A program made the translations under genes and the position numbers. Below are positions 35,250 through 43,904 of a DNA stretch of 64,000 nt, piece by piece (position 1 is the stretch's first letter; every line of letters begins with the position of its first letter). Origin of the DNA: Bradyrhizobium sp. (GTDB lineage: Bacteria > Pseudomonadota > Alphaproteobacteria > Rhizobiales > Xanthobacteraceae); assembly GCF_016219575.1 (NCBI RefSeq), contig NZ_JACRMG010000027.1, forward strand, positions 1-64,000, read 5' to 3'. The notes beneath the pieces were generated by a model, which worked only from the letters and a program-made list of their open reading frames with translations, did no database searches and was not told where the DNA came from.

Positions 35250-35678
35250 TTACGATCGGAGAGCCGGATTCGCACGATCCGGCCAGGAGCGGATCAGCGC
35301 ATACGCACCATCGCCAAGCAGCGCGAGTGCAAGGGCGGAAGCCGCCCAAAGGGCCGGAAATTCCCAACCGCCGCCCGGATTGGTGAAGAGGAATCCCCGA
35401 GCGCCATGCACCATGACGATGGTGACGACGAGTTCCGCGCTCAGGATCAACGCTGCCCAGCGAGCCAGCACACCCAGTATTAGCGCCAGCCCCCCGACGA
35501 TCTCGATCGCTATGATGAAATAGGCCAGCCAGGCCGGAAGCCCGAGCCCGCCGAAATTCTTCACGAATCCGGCGGGCGTGAACACGAAAATCTTCAAGCC
35601 GGCGTGGGCAAGAAACATCGCGCCAAGGGTCAGCCGAAGAACAAGCGCGGCAAAGGGCGCGGTGCGGGCATCGATCAT
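35250..35678 (-). CDS. DoxX-family membrane protein
   Basis: 142 residues with four hydrophobic segments and the DoxX pattern LVLRLTLGAMFLAHAGLKIF at the start and FFIIAIEIVGGLALILGVL-like second helix (here YFIIAIEIVGGLALILGVL). Start ATG 35678 follows GGAGGAAACG. DoxX proteins are small inner-membrane proteins linked to redox or thiol homeostasis; the role here is not known. It is the first gene of the minus-strand arylacetate operon, 184 bases from the divergent LysR start, so the operon promoter probably lies just upstream. Confidence 0.8.
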   Translation of the reverse strand: MIDARTAPFAALVLRLTLGAMFLAHAGLKIFVFTPAGFVKNFGGLGLPAWLAYFIIAIEIVGGLALILGVLARWAALILSAELVVTIVMVHGARGFLFTNPGGGWEFPALWAASALALALLGDGAYALIRSWPDRANPALRS

Positions 35679-35862
35679 CGTTTCCTCCGGATGTGGCGGC
35701 GCTCACGTCGCCGCGAGCCGCTCCTACCAACGCTGCATTCTCGGCAGAAGTCCGGGCACGATCAGGTGCCGGCCGTTGACGCCGCAAACCCTTGCGCCGG
35801 GCCGCCGCCGATCACAACCGATTGTTTCTTTTCAATTGATAAGGTCTACTTTATAATGAGCC

Positions 35863-36852
35863 ATGGCCCTTTCACGCATCACACTTCGCCAGTTTGAGGC
35901 CTTTGTCACCGTGGCGGACGCGCTGAGCTTTGCTGCAGCGGCCGAGCGGCTTGGGCTGACCTCTTCGGCCGTCAGTCAGTTGGTGGGGGAATTGGAGGGC
36001 ACGCTCGGCTTCCGAGTATTTGACCGCAGCACACGACGAGTGGCCCTATCGAGCGCCGGGCGTGAGTTCCTCGGCATCGCCCAGACTGTACTGCGGCATG
36101 TACAACTCGCCGAGACGGCTGCCGCCGACGTGCGCAATCGCGCGGCCGGTGTTGTGCGGATAGGCGCGCCACTGATTCTTGCGAGCGCGGTGCTGCCCGC
36201 CGCCATCCGCGACTTCAAGCGGCAACGGCCGAACGTCGCCATCCACATTCGCGATGTACCGGTAGAAATGACTGTTGATCGCGTCGCCGCAGGCGATATT
36301 GATCTCGCTATCGGTCCCGACCGCCCTTCCGATCCCGCAGTGCTCCGCGAGACGATTTTTCAAAGTCCGTGGGTGCTGTGGTGTGCGGCGAACCACTCCT
36401 TGGCGGCAAGAAAGGTGCTGCGCTGGGAAGACCTCCGCAATGTGGCGCTCGTGGCCGCGAGCCGCGATCACGAGATCAGCGTCGCGCAGATGCGAAACGC
36501 CGCTCCGGAAGCATTGCCAATTGCTCCGGTTCAAATCGTCGACAACATCACAACGGCTCTCGGTCTAGCCGCGCAGGGGCTCGCAGCAACTCCGGCACCG
36601 GCCTACGTTGGCGTCATTGCGCGACCACTCGGGCTCATCATGCGCCGAATCAAACGGCCAGAGGCCGTTCGCGAGGTATGTCTTTATCGACCGGCGCGGC
36701 GTTCGATTCCCCCTGCTGCCGAGGCTTTTGGCGAGTTTCTGGTACATTGGATCCGAAAATGGAATTCAAAAGCCCAAGTATCCTGGCTCGGCGGTGCGCT
36801 TCCAGCCCGAGAACGCAGATCTCATAGACTTCCAACGCGAAAAGCCAGCTAG
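35863..36852 (+). CDS. LysR-family regulator, probable activator of the divergent operon
   Basis: 329 residues. The N-terminal winged HTH (LRQFEAFVTVADALSFAAAA, LGLTSSAVSQLVGELE, FDRSTRRVALSSAG) is complete, and the effector domain starts VVRIGAPLILASAVLPAAI. The last 30 residues after YWIRK-like end (VHWIRKWNSK) are basic and unlike the family, perhaps a frame extension. Start ATG 35863 lies six bases after a TATAAT-like sequence, so the message could be leaderless. LysR genes usually control the divergent neighbour, here the operon starting with DoxX. Confidence 0.85.
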   Translation: MALSRITLRQFEAFVTVADALSFAAAAERLGLTSSAVSQLVGELEGTLGFRVFDRSTRRVALSSAGREFLGIAQTVLRHVQLAETAAADVRNRAAGVVRIGAPLILASAVLPAAIRDFKRQRPNVAIHIRDVPVEMTVDRVAAGDIDLAIGPDRPSDPAVLRETIFQSPWVLWCAANHSLAARKVLRWEDLRNVALVAASRDHEISVAQMRNAAPEALPIAPVQIVDNITTALGLAAQGLAATPAPAYVGVIARPLGLIMRRIKRPEAVREVCLYRPARRSIPPAAEAFGEFLVHWIRKWNSKAQVSWLGGALPARERRSHRLPTRKAS

Positions 36853-36906
36853 ACGACCGATGTGGCCAGTGCTGGATAACCCATTCTGGACAAGGGAGGA
36901 TAACGG

Positions 36907-37668
36907 ATGCAGATCAGCACAGGGAAGCGGCGCATTTTGTCCCGCATTATCGGTCTTCTTTCCTCGGAGCATGCGAGCAGCCAGGAACTGAGGACCGCCA
37001 TTGGAGCATCGATCCTCGAACTGCTCGATGCCGATTTCTATGCATCTTTCGAGTGGAACCCGCAGAAGCAAGCTTTCGAGTTCGGGGTCGCCGTCAATCT
37101 GGACCTGGCCTGCGTCCAGAGCTACGAGCGCCATTTCCAGCACCGCCACCGGCAGGGATTGCGCCGCTGGGTTCGCCAGGGCGTCCATCCCGTCAGCGCG
37201 ACGATCTCACACCGTGACCTGATGCGTTCGGAAATATACAACGACTTCCTGCGTCCCTACGGACACTATTACGGAATCAATCTCTTTGCCTTCGACGGAC
37301 GTGACAGCATTGGAGACGTCAGAATCTGGCGAAGGAACGGTCGGTCGGATTTCGACCGCCATGAAGTCGAACTTCTCAGTCTGATCGAGCCGGGATTCAC
37401 CCAGGCCATGAAGCGGACCGCGCTCGCGAACCGCGGCGCGCCGCCGGCGGAAGCGCTCACCAGGTTGTCGCCGCGCGAGGCTAGCGTCGCGGAGCTTGCC
37501 GCCAAGGGTCTCGCCGACAAGGAAATCGCGCGATGCCTCAACGTGACGTTCGCGACAGTGCGAGCGCATCTGGATAACGCCTTTGCCAAGCTCGGGGTTC
37601 GCAACCGCACGCAGCTTGCCTCCCTGCTTCATGCGTCGCTTCCCGCCACCCGTGGCATCACGCACTAG
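36907..37668 (+). CDS. LuxR-type transcriptional regulator
   Basis: 253 residues, start ATG 36907 after GGAGG. The C-terminal 60 residues are a LuxR HTH: LSPREASVAELAAKGLADKE, IARCLNVTFATVRAHLDNAF, AKLGVRNRTQL. The N-terminal 180 residues form a sensor-like domain (LLDADFYASFEWNPQKQAFE, SATISHRDLMRSEIYNDFLR) similar to that in other helix-turn-helix regulators of the alphaproteobacteria, with no known ligand. It is not an obvious autoinducer receptor. A hairpin follows its stop. It lies between the LysR gene and the NitT/TauT-type transporter genes. Confidence 0.83.
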   Translation: MQISTGKRRILSRIIGLLSSEHASSQELRTAIGASILELLDADFYASFEWNPQKQAFEFGVAVNLDLACVQSYERHFQHRHRQGLRRWVRQGVHPVSATISHRDLMRSEIYNDFLRPYGHYYGINLFAFDGRDSIGDVRIWRRNGRSDFDRHEVELLSLIEPGFTQAMKRTALANRGAPPAEALTRLSPREASVAELAAKGLADKEIARCLNVTFATVRAHLDNAFAKLGVRNRTQLASLLHASLPATRGITH

Positions 37669-37675
37669 GGTCGTT

Positions 37676-37700
37676 TCCGTTCCGATTGAACCGGAACGGA
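37676..37700 (+). terminator. Hairpin after the LuxR-type gene
   Basis: A perfect 9-bp inverted repeat, TCCGTTCCG (37676-37684) and CGGAACGGA (37692-37700), with a 7-base loop starts eight bases after the stop. A weak T-rich stretch follows. It is likely a terminator, but it could also act on the next gene's leader. Confidence 0.6.
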
Positions 37701-37886
37701 GGTCTAGATTCTTGTTCTGACGCATTTTCTTCACGCGAACCGGCACCCACTTCGCCGGAAGACCCTCTGGACGTCGCACCCACTCCTGCTCGCGAGCCTC
37801 GCACAGCCGCCGCCCCTCCCCAATCTTGGGGAGGTAGGCCGTTCCGCGCGCGCTGTTATCCTGCCCGCCACAAGCCGAACAAGCGG

Positions 37887-38840
37887 ATGCAGGGAATGCG
37901 AAACGCTACGACGAATATTGCCAGGACCGCGGTGACAGGCCTTGCCCTTCTGCTCCTGCTGAACGGAATTGCCGCCGCGCAAACCAAGGTCACCATCGGC
38001 GTGCCGCCGGTGCCCGAATTCGTGCTGCCGATGATCGCGGTGGAGAAGGGCTATTTCAGGGATCACGGCATCGACGCCACCATCAAGATCATCCCGGGCG
38101 GACAATCGATGCCGGCAGCCCTGCAATCCGACTCGCTGCAGATCGCGGCGCTGAGCACGACGTCGCTGATCCAGGTCACCGACAGTGGCCTCAATCTCAC
38201 GATCGTCTCGGGAGGCGCGATCGCCTCGGCCGGCGACACCAATTACGGCGTCGTCGCCGGCGCCGGTTCCGGCATCGAAAAGCCCGAGGATTTCATCGGC
38301 AAGAAGATCGGCACGCCCGGTCTGGGAGGCTTCTTCCACATCATGGCGCGCGAGTGGTTTCGCCGGAAAGGCGTCGACTGGCAGAAAATCACCTTCGTCG
38401 AAAGCACCTTTCCGCAACTCGCCGATCTCCTGAAGGCACGCACGGTAGACGCCGTGCTTTCGACCAATCCGTTCTTGCAGCGCGCCGCCGCGCCCGGGAT
38501 CGGCGGAAAGGTCTTCTACATCGCCGCCGACCTGCCGGACCGGCTGCCACCCTTCGTCTATGCCAGCAGTAAGGCGTGGGCCGAGGCCAATCGCGAGGCC
38601 GCAAAGAGCTTCAGGCTCGCGCTCGACAAGGCGACTGCCTTTCAGGAAGGCGACCTGCCGGCAACACTCGAGATCTTCGGCAAATACGTGAAGATGCCTC
38701 CGGACGTCTTGAAGACACTGACCATCAACAAGCTGGATACCAAGGTGACTCCTCAGCAGGTCCAGCTCTGGGTCGACATGATGGAAAAGCAGGACATGCT
38801 GCGAAACTCCAAGCCGACGGACGTGCTGTTCCTGAAATGA
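37887..38840 (+). CDS. NitT/TauT-type ABC transporter substrate-binding protein
   Basis: 317 residues from ATG 37887 (an ATG at 37896 is equally possible; both lack a good ribosome site). The N-terminus is a signal peptide with core VTGLALLLLLNGIAAA and cleavage near AQTKV. The mature protein follows the NMT1/SsuA pattern: FVLPMIAVEKGYFRDHGIDA, then IIPGGQSMPAALQSDSLQIA and IGTPGLGGFFHIMAREWFRR. Such receptors bind nitrate, taurine, sulfonates, pyrimidine precursors or aromatic acids. It is the first gene of a receptor-ATPase-permease-permease set; its stop overlaps the ATPase start. Confidence 0.85.
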   Translation: MQGMRNATTNIARTAVTGLALLLLLNGIAAAQTKVTIGVPPVPEFVLPMIAVEKGYFRDHGIDATIKIIPGGQSMPAALQSDSLQIAALSTTSLIQVTDSGLNLTIVSGGAIASAGDTNYGVVAGAGSGIEKPEDFIGKKIGTPGLGGFFHIMAREWFRRKGVDWQKITFVESTFPQLADLLKARTVDAVLSTNPFLQRAAAPGIGGKVFYIAADLPDRLPPFVYASSKAWAEANREAAKSFRLALDKATAFQEGDLPATLEIFGKYVKMPPDVLKTLTINKLDTKVTPQQVQLWVDMMEKQDMLRNSKPTDVLFLK

Positions 38841-39631
38841 ACGCCCCACTTGCGCCCGCCGTCGCGGCGTGCGCCGGCCCCGCCATCGCGTTCGACGGCG
38901 TCCGGCTCGATCTCGGCGGAAAATGCATCATCGATGGCCTTTCACTCACCATCGCACCCGGCGAGTTCGCCTGCGTAGTCGGCCCGTCCGGCTGCGGCAA
39001 GACCACCTTGCTGCGGCTGGTGACCGGTCTGCTGTCGCCGACGCTGGGGCAGGTTCGTCGCTTCGGCGCGCCGGTCGACGGTCCGTCGCGCGACGTGGCC
39101 ATCGTGTTTCAGGACTATGGGCGCGCGCTGCTGCCCTGGCGCACCGCGTCCGGCAACGTCGCTCTTGCGCTGGAGGCGATGAATACGCCGCGTGGCGAAC
39201 GGGTCGAGCGCGTGGCCGGCTTGCTCGACAAGGTCGGCCTCACCGGTCACGGCGACAAATATCCCGCGCAACTGTCCGGCGGCATGCAGCAGCGCGTGCA
39301 GATCGCGCGGTGCCTGGCACAGGGACCGCGCGTCCTGCTGATGGACGAGCCGTTCGGCGCGCTCGATGCCCTCACCCGGCAAGCCCTGCAGGACGAGATC
39401 GCGAAGCTCATCAGCGAGAGCGGGGCGACCGCCCTCTTCGTTACCCACGATCTCGATGAAGCCATTTACCTGGGCGATCGCGTGTTTGCGCTTCAGGGCA
39501 ACCCGGGGCGCCTCGCAGAGGTGATCGACGTCGACTTGCAACGCCCGCGCGATCAATTGCGAACGCGCGAGCATCCGGAATTCCTCCGGCTTCGCCATGT
39601 TCTGTTCGATCATGTCCAGAAGACTCATTGA
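38837..39631 (+). CDS. NitT/TauT-type ABC transporter ATPase
   Basis: 264 residues starting at ATG 38837, which overlaps the receptor stop by four bases. Walker A GPSGCGKTTLLR is near residue 51, Q-loop VFQDYGRALLPWRT, signature LSGGMQQRVQIARCLAQ near 150, Walker B VLLMDEPFGALDALT, and the H-switch FVTHDLDEAIYLGD. All catalytic residues are intact. It energises the receptor and the two permease genes that follow. Substrate unknown. Confidence 0.88.
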   Translation: MNAPLAPAVAACAGPAIAFDGVRLDLGGKCIIDGLSLTIAPGEFACVVGPSGCGKTTLLRLVTGLLSPTLGQVRRFGAPVDGPSRDVAIVFQDYGRALLPWRTASGNVALALEAMNTPRGERVERVAGLLDKVGLTGHGDKYPAQLSGGMQQRVQIARCLAQGPRVLLMDEPFGALDALTRQALQDEIAKLISESGATALFVTHDLDEAIYLGDRVFALQGNPGRLAEVIDVDLQRPRDQLRTREHPEFLRLRHVLFDHVQKTH

Positions 39632-40391
39632 CCTGCTGAACACCTTGCCGGCCTGGCTGGTGCCGCTGTCGCTGCTCGTCGCGGTCGAGATCGCCATGCG
39701 CGGCAGCGGCATCGAGAGCGACGGCCTTGCGCTGCCCAGCCAGGTCGCGATCGCCCTCGCGGGATTGATCGCCGACGGCGAGATATTCCTTCGCACCGCC
39801 GAGACGATCGGCGCCATCGCCGTCGGCGTCCCCGTCGGCGGCACCGTCGGTCTCCTGCTCGGCGTATGGCTCGGCCTCTCGCCGAAGGCGGCGCAGCTCG
39901 CTTCGCTTTCGATCGAGCTGTTTCGTCCTATCCCGCCGGTTGCCATCATCCCGCTGACGCTGCTGATCTACGGCCTCGGCATCCGGATGGAAGCGGCCAT
40001 CGTCGCCTTCGCGTGTTTCTGGCCGATGCTGCTGTTGACGCGCGATGCCGTCCGCAGCGTCGAACCGCGGCTGATTGAAGTGGCCCGGATGCTCGGGCTG
40101 TCGCGGGCCAGGCAAATCGCCACGATCGCCATTCCGGCGGCGCTGCCGCGAATCTTCACTGCGCTGCGGCTGACGCTCGGCATCGCCCTCATCGTTGCGG
40201 TGACGACGGAAATCACCGCGAACCCGATCGGCCTCGGCTACGCGATCATCTCGGCCGGGCTCAGCCTGCGCCCCGAGGCGATGTACGCATTCCTGGTCTG
40301 GCTCGCCGTCCTAGGCTGGCTGCTCAATGCCGGACTGATCGCGCTGCATCGCCGCCTGTTCGGCGCGGCCCATGGCGAGGTCGCAGCATGA
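39612..40391 (+). CDS. NitT/TauT-type ABC transporter permease 1
   Basis: 259 residues from ATG 39612 (ATG 39597 is the alternative; either overlaps the ATPase end). Six or so hydrophobic segments and the EAA-type loop VEPRLIEVARMLGLSRARQI near residue 160 mark the permease family. It pairs with the second permease at 40388, and the ATPase gene is immediately upstream. The stop overlaps the next start by four bases. Confidence 0.85.
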   Translation: MSRRLIDLLNTLPAWLVPLSLLVAVEIAMRGSGIESDGLALPSQVAIALAGLIADGEIFLRTAETIGAIAVGVPVGGTVGLLLGVWLGLSPKAAQLASLSIELFRPIPPVAIIPLTLLIYGLGIRMEAAIVAFACFWPMLLLTRDAVRSVEPRLIEVARMLGLSRARQIATIAIPAALPRIFTALRLTLGIALIVAVTTEITANPIGLGYAIISAGLSLRPEAMYAFLVWLAVLGWLLNAGLIALHRRLFGAAHGEVAA

Positions 40392-41149
40392 GCAACTGGC
40401 CGCTGCGCGCAGGCTCGGTCCTCGTCACGCTGTCGATCTTGCTGCTATGGCAGGCGGTGACGGCGAGCGGGCTCGTCGCGCCGGTCTTCCTGCCATCGCC
40501 GTCGTCGACCTTCGCCAATCTCTGGCGCGGCCTGATCCGGGGCGACCTGCTCGGCCTCACGTTGTCGACCATGGAGCGGATGATCTACGGCTGGATGCTG
40601 GCTTCGCTCGGCGGCATCCTGCTCGGCGCGCTGATCGGGCTGTCGCCGCGGGCGCGCTACTGGCTGACTCCGACGCTCGAACTGCTTCGCCCGCTGCCGG
40701 CGTCGACGCTGCTGCCGGTCGGCATCGCACTGTTCGGGCTGCATCCGAGCATGCTGCTCGGCATCATCGCCTTCGGCGCGGTCTGGCCGGTTCTGCTGCC
40801 GACGATCCACGGCTTCAGCGCCATCGATCCACGCCTGCGCGAGGTGGCCAGGAATCTCGGGATTGGACCATTTTCGTTTGCAATCAAATTCGGGCTGCCC
40901 AACGCGCTGCCCGATGTGATCGCGGGGATGCGGCTGTCGCTCACCGCCTGCCTGATCATCACCGTGGTCGGCGAGATGATCACGGCGCAGCAGGGTCTTG
41001 GCGCCACCATCATGATGGCGGCACGCTCCTTCCGCAGCACCGATCTCTATGCCGGTATCATCCTGCTCGGCGTCGTCGGCGCTATCAACAACGCGCTGCT
41101 CGGGATCATCGAGCGCGCGCTGACGCCGTGGCGCACGGCTCATGCCTGA
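40388..41149 (+). CDS. NitT/TauT-type ABC transporter permease 2
   Basis: 253 residues, start ATG 40388 overlapping the stop of permease 1. It is hydrophobic, with the same family loop IDPRLREVARNLGIGPFSF near residue 152 and a typical ending LLGIIERALTPWRTAHA. Two different permeases suggest a heterodimer. The last transporter gene is followed by the SDR-MoaF gene after 29 bases, so it may belong to the same transcript. Confidence 0.86.
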   Translation: MSNWPLRAGSVLVTLSILLLWQAVTASGLVAPVFLPSPSSTFANLWRGLIRGDLLGLTLSTMERMIYGWMLASLGGILLGALIGLSPRARYWLTPTLELLRPLPASTLLPVGIALFGLHPSMLLGIIAFGAVWPVLLPTIHGFSAIDPRLREVARNLGIGPFSFAIKFGLPNALPDVIAGMRLSLTACLIITVVGEMITAQQGLGATIMMAARSFRSTDLYAGIILLGVVGAINNALLGIIERALTPWRTAHA

Positions 41150-41178
41150 GTTTGAACACACGCAAAGGAATCGCTTCG

Positions 41179-42957
41179 ATGAATCGCATCACCGGCTTTG
41201 ATCGTCAGACGACTGCGGATGAAGTGCTCGCCGGCATCGATCTTTCCGGCAAGACCTATCTCGTGACCGGCGCATCATCCGGGCTCGGACAGGAGACCGC
41301 GCGAATGCTCGCCTCCCGCGGCGCGCGGATCATCATGGCCGTGCGCTCCCGCGAGAACGGTGAGGCGGCCGCGGCCGCGATCAAGCAGTCCGTTGCGGCC
41401 GCCGAGCTCGACGTCCGCCTGGTCGATCTCGCTTCGCTCGCCAGCGTCCGCGCCTTTGCGGACGGCGTTGCAGCGTCCTGCAGCGGACTGGACGGAATCC
41501 TCGCCAATGCCGGCGTGATGGCGATCGAGCACGCCCTCACCGCCGACGGTTTTGAGATGCAGTTCGGCGCCAACCACCTCGGGCATTTCCTGCTGGTCAA
41601 CCGGCTGGCGCCGCTGCTCAAAGCGCGTGCGCCGTCGCGGCTGGTGGTGATGACCTCCGGCGCGCACCGGCTACATGACGTTGATCTCAACGATCCGAAC
41701 TTCCGTCACAAGCCTTACGATCGCTGGGACGCCTATGGCCAGTCGAAATCGGCCAATGCGCTGTTCGCGCTGGCCTTCGACGGCCGCCATCGCGATCAAG
41801 GCGTACGGGCATTCACGGTGGCGCCCGGAATCATCACCGACACCAATTTGCACCATCACCTCACCCAGGAGGATTTCGCGCCGCTGCGCATCCGCCAGCC
41901 GGAGGTTGCCAACCTGCCGCGCAAGAGCCTGGCCGCGGGCGTCGCGACTATCGTGTGGGCGCTCGTTCATCCCGAGCTCGACGGCCAGGGCGGCCGTTTT
42001 CTCGAAGACTGCGGCTTCTCCGAGGTGAACCCGGATCCCCGCCTGCCGAACGGGGTGATGCCATGGGCCCTCGATGCAGCGCATGCCGAGGCGGTCTGGG
42101 CGTTATCGGAGCGGTTAGTCGGAGAGAGTTTTGCAAGAGAGGCAAAGGTGAGCCCTTCCTCTGCGAATCCACCCTCCTCATCCGCGGTCGCCAGCGGCCT
42201 GTCAGCGAACCGGCAGGCCAGCACGGACCGGCTGCAGGGACGGACATTGCAAGTGGCGCTAGAGACCAATGAGGAGGCTACGCTCGCGTTCGCGTCAAAC
42301 GGCGCACTGCACTGGGGTGGTCTGCCTGGCCTTGCGCTGGACAAAAGCGGCACATGTCCGGTGGATGTGGTCGAGGCCGCGCCCGACGTGCTTCTCATCG
42401 TCGCGATGCTTCCGGCGCAGGGCCGCGAGACGATGGCCGTCGTGCTCGACCAAAGCTCGGATCATGCGCTGTTCATCGCCTCGCACCTCGCCGAGGACCA
42501 ACGGCCGTTCGAAAGAAAAACCCGCGTGGCCCAGCGCTTCACGCGGGGCCGGCTTCGCAGTTCGCGGACGCCGCCGCAATCCGCGGCCCCTGCGCCGACG
42601 CGCGACCTCATCGGCACGCGGGCGATCTATCGGTACAGCACGGACACGGTCTATGAGCACATCTACCTGAATACGCACTGGTACTCGTATCAGTGCTTGA
42701 AGGGCGTGCGCAAAGGCGACTGCGGGACGGACGAGGCCAGCTATTGGAAAATTCGCGACGACGTCTATGTCGTCACCTGGCGGGAGATCCTGATCGATCT
42801 CGCCGCGGTGTTCGTCTACGACATGAAAGCCTGCCGGAGCACCGGCTGCGCCTGGGGAACGCCGGGCGGACTTCCGGAGCCCCGGCACATCCTGACCGGA
42901 GCCTTTTTCGAGAAGCTCAACGAAGCGGGTTATCCGGCCGACATCGAACTCATTTGA
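41179..42957 (+). CDS. Fusion of short-chain dehydrogenase and MoaF-like domain
   Basis: 592 residues in one open frame from ATG 41179 (AAAGGA upstream). Residues 1-320 are an extended SDR with the cofactor motif VTGASSGLGQE near 31-41, LANAGVM, and the catalytic YGQSK near 187-191. A Ser/Pro-rich linker (about 325-355) leads to a MoaF-like domain: GRTLQVALETNEEATLAF, YEHIYLNTHWYSYQCLKG near residue 495, DEASYWKIRDDVYVVTWRE. MoaF-type domains are usually separate proteins and their role is not well established. The frame shows no stop or ribosome site at the junction, so the fusion appears real, but loss of a stop codon between two genes cannot be excluded. Confidence 0.8.
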   Translation: MNRITGFDRQTTADEVLAGIDLSGKTYLVTGASSGLGQETARMLASRGARIIMAVRSRENGEAAAAAIKQSVAAAELDVRLVDLASLASVRAFADGVAASCSGLDGILANAGVMAIEHALTADGFEMQFGANHLGHFLLVNRLAPLLKARAPSRLVVMTSGAHRLHDVDLNDPNFRHKPYDRWDAYGQSKSANALFALAFDGRHRDQGVRAFTVAPGIITDTNLHHHLTQEDFAPLRIRQPEVANLPRKSLAAGVATIVWALVHPELDGQGGRFLEDCGFSEVNPDPRLPNGVMPWALDAAHAEAVWALSERLVGESFAREAKVSPSSANPPSSSAVASGLSANRQASTDRLQGRTLQVALETNEEATLAFASNGALHWGGLPGLALDKSGTCPVDVVEAAPDVLLIVAMLPAQGRETMAVVLDQSSDHALFIASHLAEDQRPFERKTRVAQRFTRGRLRSSRTPPQSAAPAPTRDLIGTRAIYRYSTDTVYEHIYLNTHWYSYQCLKGVRKGDCGTDEASYWKIRDDVYVVTWREILIDLAAVFVYDMKACRSTGCAWGTPGGLPEPRHILTGAFFEKLNEAGYPADIELI

Positions 42958-42985
42958 TGCCGGCCGGTTGCGGGTTTGCGCTCCC

Positions 42986-43868
42986 TCAACCCCACTTCAT
43001 TTCTCCCTTGGCAACCTTCGAGCCGATATCGAGCGCGACGCCCATGCCGAGGTTCGGGAAGCGGGCTTCCATGGCGGCCTTCAACGCCGCGGCGTCGGCC
43101 GCCTTGGCAAGCTCTTCTTCGAAGGCGAGCAGATACTTCTTGGTATGCTCGACAGCAGTGAGATCGGCGGCAACACCGGGCGCCATATGGCCGGGCACGA
43201 CGACCGCCGGCTTGCGGGCGGCGATTTGTCGAGATTGGCAACCCATGCCGCGCGCTGCTCCCTGGTCGGCGTGTCGGCGGTCCAGACATGAACGCCGGAA
43301 AAGATCATCACGCCGCCGGCCACCGCATTGAGCGAGGGAATGAAGAGATAGCGGCGGTTGGCGAGGCCCTCGGCGGCGACGATTTCAACCGTCTCGCCAT
43401 CGACCGTGAGGGAGGCGCCGTCGAACACTTCCGGCAGCACGATATCGGCCAGAGTCTGCGGGCCGTTCTCCTTCAGTTGCGGGCCCTAGACCGCGAGCTT
43501 CTTCTCGACATTGCCCTTGATGGCCGCAAGCGTCGCGGAAGCCGCCAGCACATTGGCGGTCGGGAAAGCTTCGCGCACCGGCTTGAGGCTGAAATAATAA
43601 TCGGGATCGGACTGGCTGACATAGATCGTCGTCAGCTTCTTTCCCGTCGCCTTGATCGCTTCCGCCAGCGTGCGGCCATCAGGATAGGAAAAGCCTCCGT
43701 CGATCAGGATGGCCTCGTTGCTGCCCGTGAGCGGCACGGGAGCACGGAAAAATCCTTTGGGGCCGGCGGGGAAATGCTGCCAAGCAAGCTTGGCCTCGGC
43801 GGCGTGCCCGACATCGGCCGGCGCAAAGGCGGCAGCGGCGCCGGCGGCAATAAATCGCCTATAAAAGT
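42986..43868 (-). pseudogene. MBL-fold hydrolase, broken by a nonsense codon and a frameshift
   Basis: Joined frames give a metallo-beta-lactamase-like protein: AEAKLAWQHFPAGPKGFF, NEAILIDGGFSYPDGRTLAE, then PEVFDGASLTVDGETVEIV, SGVHVWTADTPTREQRAAWV and KPAVVVPGHMAPGV with a closing FPNLGMGVALDIGSKVAKGE. An in-frame TAG at about 43488 stands where TGG (Trp before GPQLKENG) would restore the protein, and a one-base loss in the AAA run near 43226 breaks the end. No ATG is visible at the start, near 43868. The gene is divergent from a LysR gene that is also broken. Confidence 0.8.
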
Positions 43869-43904
43869 ACAGATTGTCTGTTATTGACTTGCAGTATGGG
43901 CGGA

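Noticed and set aside
35836..35857. TTGATA/TATAAT as a sigma-70 promoter of the LysR gene
   Set aside because: The spacing is only ten bases, well short of the usual 17; the TATAAT alone could serve a leaderless message.
40372..41178. Upstream extension of the SDR-MoaF frame to 40372
   Set aside because: It is antisense-like low-complexity text overlapping the second permease in another frame. The SDR start at ATG 41179 has a ribosome site.
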